This document shows positions 26,507-37,100 of a stretch of 64,000 bases of DNA, piece by piece. Position numbers and translations under genes: made by a program. The DNA lies in the NCBI RefSeq assembly GCF_024714495.1, contig NZ_JAMZMJ010000005.1, forward strand, positions 62,001 through 126,000, given 5' to 3'. The stretch's first letter is position 1. Each line of letters begins with the position of its first letter. Source of the stretch: Marinoscillum pacificum. Lineage in GTDB: Bacteria > Bacteroidota > Bacteroidia > Cytophagales > Cyclobacteriaceae. The notes under the pieces were generated by a model, which was given only the letters and a program-made list of their open reading frames with translations, made no database searches and was not told where the DNA came from.

Positions 26507-29500
26507 TTAGCTAATTCCTAGCTTCCTATTCACCTTAGCGAAGAACAGGTACATTACCGGCACTATGACCAGTGTTAGGAATGTTGCGAATGTCAAACCG
26601 AAAATAATAGTCCAGGACATTGGTCCCCAGAACGCCACGTTATCTCCTCCATAGTAGAAATCCGCATTGTAGCTTCCAAGGAATTTAATAAAGTCAATGT
26701 TGATTCCCAAAGCTAGAGGCACTAAGCCCAAAACAGTAGTAACCGCCGTAAGGATTACTGGTCTCAAGCGTGTAGCTCCTGCATCAGCAATTGATTTGAT
26801 GATTTCTTCAAACGGAAGTTTATCAACATCAAGTTCTTGTCTTCTTCTTTCTCTACTGAGCTCAATAAAGTCAATCAATACAATCGCATTGTTCACTACA
26901 ATACCTGCTAGTGAGATAATACCGATCATTGTCATGATTACCACGAAGTTCATCTGGAATACTACCAAACCTAGGAACACACCTATAGTACTAAGCAATA
27001 CTGACATCATGATGATGAATGGTGTCGTTACTTTGTTGAATTGTGCCACAATGATTAAGAAGATCAAACTCACAGCAATAAGCAAGGCAGTACTCAAGAA
27101 AGCCATCTCTTCAGCTTGCTTCTCTTGCTCTCCACCAAACTTATACTCATAACCCTCCGGCATCTCGTAAGTCTCCAATAAGTCTTTGATCTCATTATTA
27201 ATGTTCGTGGCATTATACCCTGCTACCACGTTGGAACTGATCGTAACTACTCTATTAAGATCTTTTCTTCTTACAGAACCGTAAGTAGAACTCAACTCTG
27301 TAGATGCAACAGATGAAATAGGCACACTCTTGATCCTACCAGAAGACTGATCTCTAAACACAATGCTCTTATTCAATAGCGCATCAGGATCATTTCGGTA
27401 TTTCTCCATCAAGCGAAGTTGAACTTCATAATCATCCTCACCTTCTTTGTATTTGGAGATTTCTTTTCCAAACAAAGCAGTCCTGATTTCCATAGCAATG
27501 CTATTGGTTGACAAACCAAAACGTCTTGCTTTCTCACGATCAATGTTGACGATCATCTCCGGCTTACCTGTTTCAAGGTCAGTCTTCAACTTTTCGATTC
27601 CTTCAATACCTGACTCGTTAATGGTTTTCTTGATGTCTTCTGTGATATCAATTAACTCAGCAAACTCGTCTCCCGATACTTCGATTGAGATTGGCTTACC
27701 CGCAGGAGGTCCATCAGCATTCTGATCTACAGTAATAGCAACTCCAGGATAATCACCAATGCTATTTCTAATCTCAGAAAGGATCTCTTTGGTATCTATT
27801 CCATCTCGGTATTTAAACTCTTTAAAGTTTACAGTAATTCTAGCCTTGTTTGGTGTATCCTGCTGACCAAATGCCGATGGATCGTTAGGATCAGAAGTTC
27901 CCTGACCTACATTGGCAATGATAGACTCAACGATAGACTCATAAGGCTTCACTGTTTCGAAAATGATTTCCTCTATCTCAGCAGTAAAATTATTGGTTCT
28001 CTCAATATCACTTCCTACCGGATACTCAATGAACACATTGATATACTTTGGGTCTGTTTTCGGGAAATATTCCACTTCTGGTGGGAATATATTCATCAAC
28101 ATAATAGAGAAAACGAACATCACCACTGTACCCCAGAAGAAAATCACCGGCTTCCAACCGCTCAAGGCAAAGTTCAAAGTTGATTTATACAATCCTTCTA
28201 GCCATGGCAAGAAGCTAGATTGGAACCTTCTAGAACCTGGAGTTAATACATACACATTAAGTACAGTGATAAGTGCAGCAATCAACAATAGATTACCTAG
28301 TACCTTAACACCTGCTAAAACGAATAACAATCCAACAGCAGCTCCAATCGCCACGATGATCATTAATCTTCTTTTATTGATCTCACCTGTATCCAATTTC
28401 ATGAATGAGGCTATCAATACCGGGTTGATCACCAATGCAACGAATAGGGATGAACTCAATGTAACGATCAAGGTGATTGGTAAGAACTTCATGAACTCAC
28501 CCATCATACCAGGCCAGAATGCCAATGGTAAGAATGCCGCCAAAGTAGTAGCTGTAGAAGCAATAATTGGCCATGCTACTTCACCCACACCTTGTTTTGT
28601 TGCTTCAAAAGCACTCACTCCTTCTTCCATCAATCGGTAAACGTTCTCCACAACCACAATACCATTATCCACTAGCATTCCTAATGCCATGATCAAGGAG
28701 AATAGCACCATCATGTTGATAGAAATTCCAAACATCCCAAGAATCATGAATGACATGAACATGGAAAGCGGAATAGCGATACCTACGAATAAAGCGTTTC
28801 TTGATCCGAGGAAGAATAACAATACCAATACTACCAGAATCACCCCTGAAATGATGTTGTTCTCCAAGGAGCTTACAAGTTCTCTAGTTTGCTCTGATTG
28901 ATCATTCGTTTTGGTGATGATCAGATCCTTAGGAAACTTGTTATTAGCCTTCGCTTCTTCAAGTATCTCATTGATCTTCTCTGTAGCACTCAACAAGTTT
29001 TCACCACTTCTCTTCACTACATCCAACATCACAACTGGATTACCTCTGAGTCGTGCATAATCCTGAGCATCTTTATAGTCAAAGTCTACTTCAGCAATAT
29101 CTTTTAGATAAACGATGTTACCGTTCTCGCTCTTTACTACAATATCCAACACCTCTTCTGGTGTTTCGAACTCTCCAACTACACGTACAGATCTCTTGAT
29201 ATCACCTTGCGTAATGCTACCACCACTCAATGTAATGTTCTCAGCTCTTACGGCGTTTTCGATATCTCCGAAATTAACCTGACGAGCTTCCATCTGGAAT
29301 GGATCCACATTGATCTTCAGCTCTTTTTCATTAATACCACGGATTTCAACTTTTGAAACCTCTCTTACCTTCTCAATTTCCTCTTCCAGGTATTCTGCAT
29401 AGTCATTCAACTCCTCCATGGTATAATTACCAGAAAGGTTGATGTTCAGAATCGGGAATTCAGAAAAGTCCATTTCGAACACATTTGGATCTGTTTGCAA

Positions 29501-29902
29501 CTCCGGTAAATCTGGTTTTGCACGATCCACTGCATCCTTAACTTTCGTTAATGCATCTTCGATATCAGTTGAAGAAGTGAACTCAACGATGATAGTAGAG
29601 TAATCCTGTACAGAGGTAGACTTGATATTATCTACTTCTGCTATGGCATTAATTTCTCTCTCCAATGGTCTGGTAACAAGGTTCTCCATATCAACTGGAG
29701 AGTTACCTGGGTGAGGTGTACCTACATAAACGATCGGCTGTGACACCTCTGGAAAACTCTCTTTTGGCAGCCCTATGTAGGTAGCAATACCCATAACTAC
29801 CACCAAAAGTGTCAACACATAAACAGTGGTTTTATTATTCAACGACAATGTCGTCAAACCAAACTGCTTATTGGTATTCATATTTTGATTGTCTTCTGAC
29901 AT
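26507..29902 (-). CDS. RND efflux transporter permease (HAE1/AcrB-like)
   Basis: This 1131-aa protein has the AcrB layout: TM1 (about 24-42), porter loop 1, TM2-6 (about 340-500), an inserted region with extra hydrophobic segments (about 515-560 and 585-610), porter loop 2, and TM8-12 at the end. Family motifs include GNSPVDMENLVTRPLE, ALGMLVDNGIVVVENV and GIVVNNAIVLID. In TM4 the second Asp of the usual DD pair is Asn (VDNG), as in many Bacteroidota members. It is driven by the proton gradient and exports hydrophobic compounds with the adaptor and TolC proteins encoded upstream in the same operon (gap 24 bases). Confidence 0.92.
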   Translation of the reverse strand: MSEDNQNMNTNKQFGLTTLSLNNKTTVYVLTLLVVVMGIATYIGLPKESFPEVSQPIVYVGTPHPGNSPVDMENLVTRPLEREINAIAEVDNIKSTSVQDYSTIIVEFTSSTDIEDALTKVKDAVDRAKPDLPELQTDPNVFEMDFSEFPILNINLSGNYTMEELNDYAEYLEEEIEKVREVSKVEIRGINEKELKINVDPFQMEARQVNFGDIENAVRAENITLSGGSITQGDIKRSVRVVGEFETPEEVLDIVVKSENGNIVYLKDIAEVDFDYKDAQDYARLRGNPVVMLDVVKRSGENLLSATEKINEILEEAKANNKFPKDLIITKTNDQSEQTRELVSSLENNIISGVILVVLVLLFFLGSRNALFVGIAIPLSMFMSFMILGMFGISINMMVLFSLIMALGMLVDNGIVVVENVYRLMEEGVSAFEATKQGVGEVAWPIIASTATTLAAFLPLAFWPGMMGEFMKFLPITLIVTLSSSLFVALVINPVLIASFMKLDTGEINKRRLMIIVAIGAAVGLLFVLAGVKVLGNLLLIAALITVLNVYVLTPGSRRFQSSFLPWLEGLYKSTLNFALSGWKPVIFFWGTVVMFVFSIMLMNIFPPEVEYFPKTDPKYINVFIEYPVGSDIERTNNFTAEIEEIIFETVKPYESIVESIIANVGQGTSDPNDPSAFGQQDTPNKARITVNFKEFKYRDGIDTKEILSEIRNSIGDYPGVAITVDQNADGPPAGKPISIEVSGDEFAELIDITEDIKKTINESGIEGIEKLKTDLETGKPEMIVNIDREKARRFGLSTNSIAMEIRTALFGKEISKYKEGEDDYEVQLRLMEKYRNDPDALLNKSIVFRDQSSGRIKSVPISSVASTELSSTYGSVRRKDLNRVVTISSNVVAGYNATNINNEIKDLLETYEMPEGYEYKFGGEQEKQAEEMAFLSTALLIAVSLIFLIIVAQFNKVTTPFIIMMSVLLSTIGVFLGLVVFQMNFVVIMTMIGIISLAGIVVNNAIVLIDFIELSRERRRQELDVDKLPFEEIIKSIADAGATRLRPVILTAVTTVLGLVPLALGINIDFIKFLGSYNADFYYGGDNVAFWGPMSWTIIFGLTFATFLTLVIVPVMYLFFAKVNRKLGIS

Positions 29903-29926
29903 AAGTAGATTCTTTGTGGTGAAACC

Positions 29927-31054
29927 TTATTTTACAACTACAACTACTCCTTCAGAAAGATCTCTATATCCTTCATTGGCAATCAACTGACCACTTTTCA
30001 AACCAGAAGTGATCTCAGTCTTCAATTGGTAAGACAAACCTGGAGTCACATAAGCTTTCTTAGCCTTTTTAACACCTGATTCATCAACAACTTCGTATAG
30101 ATAACTTCCTTTGCTATCAGTTTGGATAATCTTAGTTGGTACGATAAACGCACTTTCATTACTGTAATCAACTAACTGTACCACTACAACCTGATTTGGC
30201 TTCACTTCAAAATCAACCTTAGGCATTTTCAATTCCAACTCAAACGTACGGTTGTCATTTTCGATGACACTTCCAACGCTTGTTATTTTGGTTTCAATCG
30301 TTTTATCCTGAGTTGGGAAATAGATTTTAGCAACCTGGCCTTTAGTGAATTTACCAAGGAAACGCTCTGACACATCCGCAGTGATGTACATATCTTCCTG
30401 GTTCACAATTCTAACTAACTGCATTCCAGGTTGAGCCATTTGCCCCACTCTAGCAGGCACATTATCAATCACTCCAGAGAACGGTGCGTATACGCTTGAC
30501 TGTCTCAATTGAGCTTTTAATGTTGACAATCTACTTTCTAAAGATTCCTTATTGTTTTTGGCTTCTAGATATTGAACTTCAGTACCAATATTTTGCTTCC
30601 AAAGTTTGCCTTGTCTTTCATAAATGGTAGTAGCCAATTCTAGTTGCGTTTCCACTTCACCAATATTGCTTCTGATGATATCTGCATCCAATTGGATCAA
30701 CAATTGACCTTTAGACACTGACTGTCCTTCAGATACATTTACAGAAGTGATTCTTCCCATTGACTCAGCTGACAAAATCACATCTTTTCGAGATTCCACT
30801 CCACCTCTTACTTCAACTTCGTGTGAAAAAGTCGCAGGAGTCATTTTCAAAGCAGTGATGGAAATTTCGTTTACCTCTGTTTTCAAAGTTCCATCAGCCT
30901 TTAGCTCTTTTTCCAGAGTCACGATTTGAGCTTCTATTTCTTTCTTTTGTTCTTTTAAAGATTTAAGCTGACCAAGCTTGTCTTCTTCTTTGCCACATCC
31001 TACCATTAGGAGTGCGGGTATAACTAGTAAGGTTAGTAAATGATTCGATTTCAT
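29927..31054 (-). CDS. RND periplasmic adaptor (membrane fusion) lipoprotein
   Basis: This 375-aa protein has a lipoprotein signal (PALLMVGCGKEED, Cys at about 20). A short coiled coil (25-55) precedes the lipoyl half-motif (VNVSEGQSVSKGQLLIQLD), the helical hairpin (about 125-170), the second lipoyl half (SSVYAPFSGVIDNVPARVGQMAQPG) and the beta-barrel region. It bridges the RND pump and TolC across the periplasm. It lies between the tolC-like and RND genes (gaps 16 and 24 bases). Confidence 0.92.
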   Translation of the reverse strand: MKSNHLLTLLVIPALLMVGCGKEEDKLGQLKSLKEQKKEIEAQIVTLEKELKADGTLKTEVNEISITALKMTPATFSHEVEVRGGVESRKDVILSAESMGRITSVNVSEGQSVSKGQLLIQLDADIIRSNIGEVETQLELATTIYERQGKLWKQNIGTEVQYLEAKNNKESLESRLSTLKAQLRQSSVYAPFSGVIDNVPARVGQMAQPGMQLVRIVNQEDMYITADVSERFLGKFTKGQVAKIYFPTQDKTIETKITSVGSVIENDNRTFELELKMPKVDFEVKPNQVVVVQLVDYSNESAFIVPTKIIQTDSKGSYLYEVVDESGVKKAKKAYVTPGLSYQLKTEITSGLKSGQLIANEGYRDLSEGVVVVVK

Positions 31055-31070
31055 ATCCTTGTTTTAAATA

Positions 31071-32498
31071 TTATTGTTCAACTCCTAATGCTCTACTCAG
31101 ATCAATTCTCGCAATGATTGCTTCAAAGAGCGTATTGTAATAATTCGTTTGTGCTTCTTTTAATGAATTGTTGGCATCTACTACTTCCAGGTTGGAACCA
31201 ACTCCCTCTTCATACTTCTTCTGAGAAATATCAAAGATTCTTTTTGCAAGACTCAAGTTTTCTTCTTGAACGTTAAGTCGTCGCAATGCATTACTCAAAC
31301 TTGACTCACTATCCTGTACTTCTATTTGAATCTGAGCTTGCATTGCATCGATGTTGTTATCGATTTTTTCAAGAGCGATCTTCTCCTGCTGTATTTGATA
31401 ATTTCGTTGAAATCCAGTAAAAATGTTCCAGCCCAATCTCAATCCAATAGTAGAATAGCCGTACCATTTATCCGGACCCAAAGGACCTACCTCAGAAAAA
31501 CTACTTTCCGTTTTAAAAAGACCTGTAAATGAGTCTGATTGAGTACTGCTACCAAAAGTTGCAAATGCAGAAATATAAGGAAGTGCCTCTGCGTACTTGT
31601 TTTTAATATTCAACTCTTGTAAATGCTTATTAGCTAGCAAAACCTCATAATCTCGTCTTTCTGAAAACTCTATCTCTGATGAGTATGTCGCTATCGCTCT
31701 ATCCTTCACATCTTCAATAGTACCGACTAACTCCAAATCTTGATCTTGAGGATAGTTCATTTGGAACTTCAACAGACTTAGCGATAAATCACTTAATGCT
31801 TCCAAATTAGCGATTTCAGATTCCGCATTATTCAAAGCAACTTTTAGTCGATCCACTTCGATGCTTTCTGCAAATCCGTTTTCATTCATTGCCTTGGTGT
31901 TGTTATATACCTCTTTAAGGCGATCGAGATTAGAGGAATAAAGCTCCAATCGATCTTTGTTGATCAACACATTGAAAAAGGCTTTGGCAACTGAGGCCTT
32001 TCGCTCACCCTCTACATAAAGCCTTTGCTTGGTTGATAGCTCTTTGTAAGCATTCGAAGCTTGTAGACCGACAATGTATGAGCCATTGAAAATCAATTGG
32101 TTGATGGAAATATTAGCATCTCCATTGGACTTCAATTGAAAAAAGTTCTCCGTAGCATAAACGTCCCCTGACTGAGCGCCAGCATTTTGTAAAGCTTCAG
32201 CTCCTTCTTCGCCTATGAACCCTACGTTATTAGGGTCATACGTACTAAAGAACCTGGATAAAGTTGGACTCTTTTGTGTCGAAACAGACCCAGTAACCTG
32301 CGGAAGTCCTATCCCCACAGTTTCCTTCACCTTAGCCTGTGCCGATGCCTCATCCAATTTTGCGTTGAGAATATCGAAAGCATGCTCATGAGCATACTCC
32401 ATACATTGCTCTAAAGTAAAACGCTGACTTCCCGAACTCTCTTGAGCCGTTAGCCAGGTGGTTGTCATTAATAGTAGTAAGGTAAGTTTTACTTTCAT
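31071..32498 (-). CDS. TolC-family outer-membrane efflux protein
   Basis: This 475-aa protein starts at ATG 32498, which gives the signal peptide MKVKLTLLLLMTTTWLTAQ; the frame opens at 32543 but would add 15 polar residues before it. Two OEP repeats with long helical segments are present: FTLEQCMEYAHEHAFDILNAKL at the N-terminus, an amphipathic barrel strand in the middle (YGYSTIGLRLGWNIFTG), and the second repeat ending KYEEGVGSNLEVVDANNSLKEAQTNYYNTL. It forms the outer-membrane channel of the efflux complex. Confidence 0.92.
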   Translation of the reverse strand: MKVKLTLLLLMTTTWLTAQESSGSQRFTLEQCMEYAHEHAFDILNAKLDEASAQAKVKETVGIGLPQVTGSVSTQKSPTLSRFFSTYDPNNVGFIGEEGAEALQNAGAQSGDVYATENFFQLKSNGDANISINQLIFNGSYIVGLQASNAYKELSTKQRLYVEGERKASVAKAFFNVLINKDRLELYSSNLDRLKEVYNNTKAMNENGFAESIEVDRLKVALNNAESEIANLEALSDLSLSLLKFQMNYPQDQDLELVGTIEDVKDRAIATYSSEIEFSERRDYEVLLANKHLQELNIKNKYAEALPYISAFATFGSSTQSDSFTGLFKTESSFSEVGPLGPDKWYGYSTIGLRLGWNIFTGFQRNYQIQQEKIALEKIDNNIDAMQAQIQIEVQDSESSLSNALRRLNVQEENLSLAKRIFDISQKKYEEGVGSNLEVVDANNSLKEAQTNYYNTLFEAIIARIDLSRALGVEQ

Positions 32499-32544
32499 TT
32501 GTACAATTTGATTATGATCGTTTGGTTTAAAGAGGTCAGTCATA

Positions 32545-33219
32545 TTATGAATTGACTTCTTTCATTTGATAATCGTTATATAATTGCTTGCCCTTGTCCG
32601 ACAGTACACCATGCACGAAATGATCGAACAATTGCATCTGCACTTCAAGGAAATTGAATTCACTTCTTGGAAAAATCTGGTCATTAAACGCCAGTTGAAC
32701 GGTCTCTAATCTTAAGACAGCAATCACTCGAGGGTCAATATCAGGCCTGTAATTACCTTCTTCAATCCCTTTATTGATATTGTCTACAATCTGACCTCTC
32801 AAAAAACGATTCTTAAATCGGTTAAATATCTCCCATGCGTCAGCATGATATTTTTGAAGGTCATATAACATGGAAGGATTGATTTTAAATACATGCTCAC
32901 GCATGCATTTTGATAGATTATAAAGCTCTTCAATCGCATTGGATGCATGATCATGAATATCTGCAAACTCAGCCATCTCCCCCTTCATGTAGTTTTCCAC
33001 GGCGTCTGTCACCAACTCGTTTTTATTACTAAAATGCTGGTACAGAGTCTTCTTAGACATAGATAGTGTTCTTGCCACATCATCCATTGATACAGATCTG
33101 ATTCCGTATTGGATAAATAATGCCTGCGCACCCTCTATTATTTTTTCTCTTAACTCTTCCAAATTCCTAAACTCTGGTTGTCTATTTCGACGCAAAAATA
33201 CTTTGGAAACTTTTAACAT
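32545..33219 (-). CDS. TetR-family regulator of the RND efflux operon
   Basis: This 224-aa protein has an N-terminal helix-turn-helix (residues about 25-70: IIEGAQALFIQYGIRSVSMDDVARTLSMSKKTLYQHFSNKNELV) and a helical ligand domain. It is the first gene of the efflux operon, with the tolC-like start 46 bases downstream of its stop. The 106-base divergent gap to the alpha/beta hydrolase gene should hold its operator; no clear palindrome was found there. The Lys/Arg-rich N-terminal extension (residues 1-20) is unusual for the family. Confidence 0.9.
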   Translation of the reverse strand: MLKVSKVFLRRNRQPEFRNLEELREKIIEGAQALFIQYGIRSVSMDDVARTLSMSKKTLYQHFSNKNELVTDAVENYMKGEMAEFADIHDHASNAIEELYNLSKCMREHVFKINPSMLYDLQKYHADAWEIFNRFKNRFLRGQIVDNINKGIEEGNYRPDIDPRVIAVLRLETVQLAFNDQIFPRSEFNFLEVQMQLFDHFVHGVLSDKGKQLYNDYQMKEVNS

Positions 33220-33325
33220 TCCAAAAGTTTCCTGAGTTTCTACGAAGTATATTTCAGAAGGTTCTACTATTTCTGTAATATTTTAGTGAAGTTTTATAAC
33301 AACACCCCAAAATATCAACTCATCA

Positions 33326-34111
33326 ATGAATCAAGAGTTATTTTATGAAAAACATGGACTTGGAGAAGAAATCCTGATATTATTTCACGGATTTGGTCAA
33401 ACCAATGAAGTACTATACCCATGGCATGAAGAACTTCTTGAGCGTTTTACCATTTTTAATTTCGACTTATACTACCACGGAAAGAGCTCAAGACCCGACA
33501 AACCATTAACTATCAATCAATGGAAATCAGACTTTGAAAGCTTTTTATCAGAAGAGCGAATTCAGAACTTTTACATCGGAGCATTCAGCCTTGGAGGTCG
33601 TTTTGCTTTAAAAACTTACGAAATCTATCCTTCAAAGTGCAACGGAATCATACTGGTAGCACCTGATGGGGTCTATGAAAACTTCTGGTATCGATTGGCA
33701 GTGAGTAAATTGGGAAACGGATTGTTTAAGTATTTTATGTTGCACCCTTCTTCTTTCAATAAACTCCTCCACTTAATTGACCAACTGGGATTAGCCACTA
33801 GTCAAATGATACGTTTTGCTCAGAAGGAACTCTCAGTAAAAGAAAATCGGAAGCGAGTTTATCGATCGTGGACATACTTTAGACCGCTACAACCAAACCT
33901 GCAAACAATTAATCAGCTAATCGAAAAACATGCTACTCCAATAGACTTTATTTTAGGTAGTAAAGATCATTTGGTGCCTGTTGAAGAAATCAAGTCTAAA
34001 ATAAATCCTTCTAGTTCCGTTCAACACCACATTTTACCCCTTAAACATCACCAACTTATCAATGGTGCAAAAACCTTGATTCCTTCTTTACTGAAGGGGA
34101 ACAATCTTTGA
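33326..34111 (+). CDS. Alpha/beta hydrolase
   Basis: This 261-aa cytoplasmic hydrolase has the oxyanion motif LFHGFGQTNE (about 19-28), nucleophile elbow GAFSLGGRFAL (Ser at about 94), acidic residue near FILGSKDHLVP and His in LPLKHHQLI. The substrate cannot be predicted. Its stop lies 42 bases before the purL start, so the two may be co-transcribed. It is divergent from the efflux regulator. Confidence 0.85.
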   Translation: MNQELFYEKHGLGEEILILFHGFGQTNEVLYPWHEELLERFTIFNFDLYYHGKSSRPDKPLTINQWKSDFESFLSEERIQNFYIGAFSLGGRFALKTYEIYPSKCNGIILVAPDGVYENFWYRLAVSKLGNGLFKYFMLHPSSFNKLLHLIDQLGLATSQMIRFAQKELSVKENRKRVYRSWTYFRPLQPNLQTINQLIEKHATPIDFILGSKDHLVPVEEIKSKINPSSSVQHHILPLKHHQLINGAKTLIPSLLKGNNL

Positions 34112-34153
34112 TATATTCTTCTATTTTTGCGGTATCAAAGCAAGTCCTCACAA

Positions 34154-37100
34154 ATGATATACATCTTTCAAAAAACCACTAATTCATTTTTTGTAGTAGG
34201 TAGCCAATCAGAAATCAGCACAGAAGACCAAAAAAAGCTTAGCTGGCTGTTTTCAGGAGCGGAACCATTGGATCAAAAAGCACTAGAAGGCAAGTTTGTT
34301 GGGCCACGAAAAGAGATGATCACACCATGGAGCACCAATGCCGTGGAAATCACTCAAAACGCAGGCGTCGAAGGACTTGAAAGAATCGAAATATTCGAAA
34401 CTGAAAGAGGTCAATTATTTGACCCAATGCTTCAGCAGCGATATGATGGAATTGATCAGGAGATTTTCACTTTGAAAATTCAACCTGAACCGATCAAGTA
34501 CATTGACGACCTGGAGTCATACAATGTATCTGAAGGACTTGCCTTGAGCGAGGATGAAATCAGTTTCTTAAAAGAAGTATCGGAAGAAATCGGAAGAAAC
34601 CTAACGGACTCAGAAGTATTTGGTTTCTCACAAATCAACTCTGAGCACTGTAGACACAAGATATTTAATGGAACATTTGTGATTGATGGTGATGAGCAGC
34701 CATTGACCTTGTTCCAATGGATCAAGAAAACCTCTCAGGAGAACCCGAACCAAATAGTGTCTGCTTATAAAGACAATGTTGCGTTCATTAAAGGACCAGT
34801 GGTTGAACAGTTTGCTCCTAAGACACAAGACAAACCAGACTATTTTGAAGTGAAAGATTACGAATCGATCATTTCGTTGAAAGCTGAAACTCACAACTTC
34901 CCTACTACCGTAGAGCCTTTCAATGGCGCAGCAACTGGATCTGGTGGAGAAATCAGAGACCGTATGGCTGGAGGTATCGGTAGTTTCCCTCTTGCTGGGA
35001 CTGCAGTATACATGACGTCTTATTCCAGACTGGAAGAAGGTAGAAGCTGGGAAGAAAACATCACTCCAAGAAAGTGGCTCTATCAAAGCCCAAAAGAAAT
35101 ATTGATCAAAGCATCGAACGGTGCTAGTGATTACGGCAATAAGTTCGGTCAGCCACTTATTTGTGGTAGTGTGTTGACATTCGAACATGAAGAAGCCAAT
35201 GAAACTATCGCTTTTGACAAAGTAATCATGCTTGCTGGTGGTATTGGTTTTGCCAAACTGAAGGACGGAATCAAGAAGAAAGTTGAAAAGGATCAAACTG
35301 TAGTCATCCTTGGTGGTGATAACTACCGAATCGGTATGGGTGGTAGCGCAGTATCTTCTGTTGATACCGGTGCATTCTCTACTTCTTTGGAACTGAATGC
35401 AGTGCAGCGATCTAACCCTGAAATGCAAAAAAGGGTTTGCAATGCTGTAAGAGCTATGGCGGAGTTGGATGACAATCCTATTGTGTCTATCCACGATCAC
35501 GGTGCTGGTGGACACCTAAACTGTCTTTCTGAATTAGTAGAAGATACAGGAGGAGATTTCAAATTGGAAAACTTCCCTGTTGGTGATCCTACCCTTTCTG
35601 AAAAAGAATTGATCGGAAACGAATCCCAGGAAAGAATGGGATTGGTAATTGATCCATCCAAATCAGAATATTTAAAGAATGTGTCTGCAAGAGAAAGAGC
35701 TCCTTACTATGAAGTAGGAACAACGACAGACAACAACGAATTGACTTTCAAGAGAACAGGAGCTGAAGAAGCACCATTCCACTTGAAAATGAATCATTTG
35801 TTTGGTTCATCACCAAAAACGATTCTGACAGATAAAACTTCTGACAGGAAATTCGAGCAGAAGTCGTACGATGTAGCGAAAGCTGAAGATTACATTGAAA
35901 AAGTACTTCAATTAGAAGCTGTAGCGAGCAAAGACTGGTTGACCAATAAAGTTGACCGCTCTGTAACTGGGAAAGTGGCCTTACAACAAACCGTAGGGGA
36001 AATCCAGGTTCCATTGAACAATCTTGGGGTGATGGCTCTGGATTACTTAAGCAATAAAGGAATCGCTACATCCATAGGACACGCACCAGTAGCTGCATTG
36101 ATTGACGCAGGTGCTGGATCAAGATTATCAGTAACCGAGTCGTTAACCAATCTAGTATGGGCTCCTATGTCAGAAGGCCTAAAAGGTGTATCCTTAAGTG
36201 CCAACTGGATGTGGCCTGCTAAGAATGATGGTGAGAACTCAAGACTTTACCAGGCTGTAAAAGAAGTGAGCGAATTTACCTGTGCTTTGGGCATCAATAT
36301 CCCAACAGGTAAGGATTCCTTGTCAATGGCTCAGAAATATCCTGACGGCAAAAAAGTATTAGCCCCAGGATCTGTGATAATATCCGCTGTTGGTGAGGTT
36401 TCTAATATCAACAAGGTAGTTACACCTAACCTTAAAACGGCGCCAACCAGTCAATTGATTTACGTTCCGTTCAGCAATGGAAAGCTATCAATTGGTGGAA
36501 GTTCATTTGGACAGATCATCAATTCACTTGGTGGAAATACGCCTGACACTACGCCTGAAATCGTTGTGAATGCATTCAATGCTGTGCAGGAATTGATTCA
36601 AGAAAACCTTGTTCTTGCTGGACACGATGTGGCTTCAGGTGGTTTGGTAACGACCTTGATGGAAATGACTTTCCCTAACAAAGAAGGTGGCGCATCTATC
36701 AATTTTGACAAGTTTGAAGAAGAAGATGTTATCAAACTTCTTTTCAACGAAAATCCGGCTGTGGTTCTTCAAGTAGAAGATCTTCAAAAGGTTGAATCGA
36801 TATTAGGTAAGTACCAGACATCATTCATTCCATTAGGGAACACAACAGATAGCAGAAACATCAAGCTTGCCAAGGAAGATTGGAATCTTGAGCTTTCGAT
36901 CGACGACATGCGAGACATTTGGGCGAAGACCTCTCACCTATTGGACAGGGAACAGTCTAAACCTGAAATAGCAGATCAGCGATTCACCAATTTCAAAGAA
37001 CAACCACTTCATTATAAATTCCCTAAGAACTACACTGGTAAGTTCGATGATTACGGCATTGATGAAAAGAGAAGAACTTCATCAGGAATTAAGGCTGCGA

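Noticed and set aside
27963-28640. 225-codon frame antisense to the RND pump gene
   Set aside because: The protein is low-complexity (Asn/Ile-rich) and lies wholly inside the strongly supported RND gene; it is a shadow of that coding sequence.
34628-35515. 295-codon frame antisense to purL
   Set aside because: It overlaps the catalytic part of purL and shows no domain or coding bias of its own.
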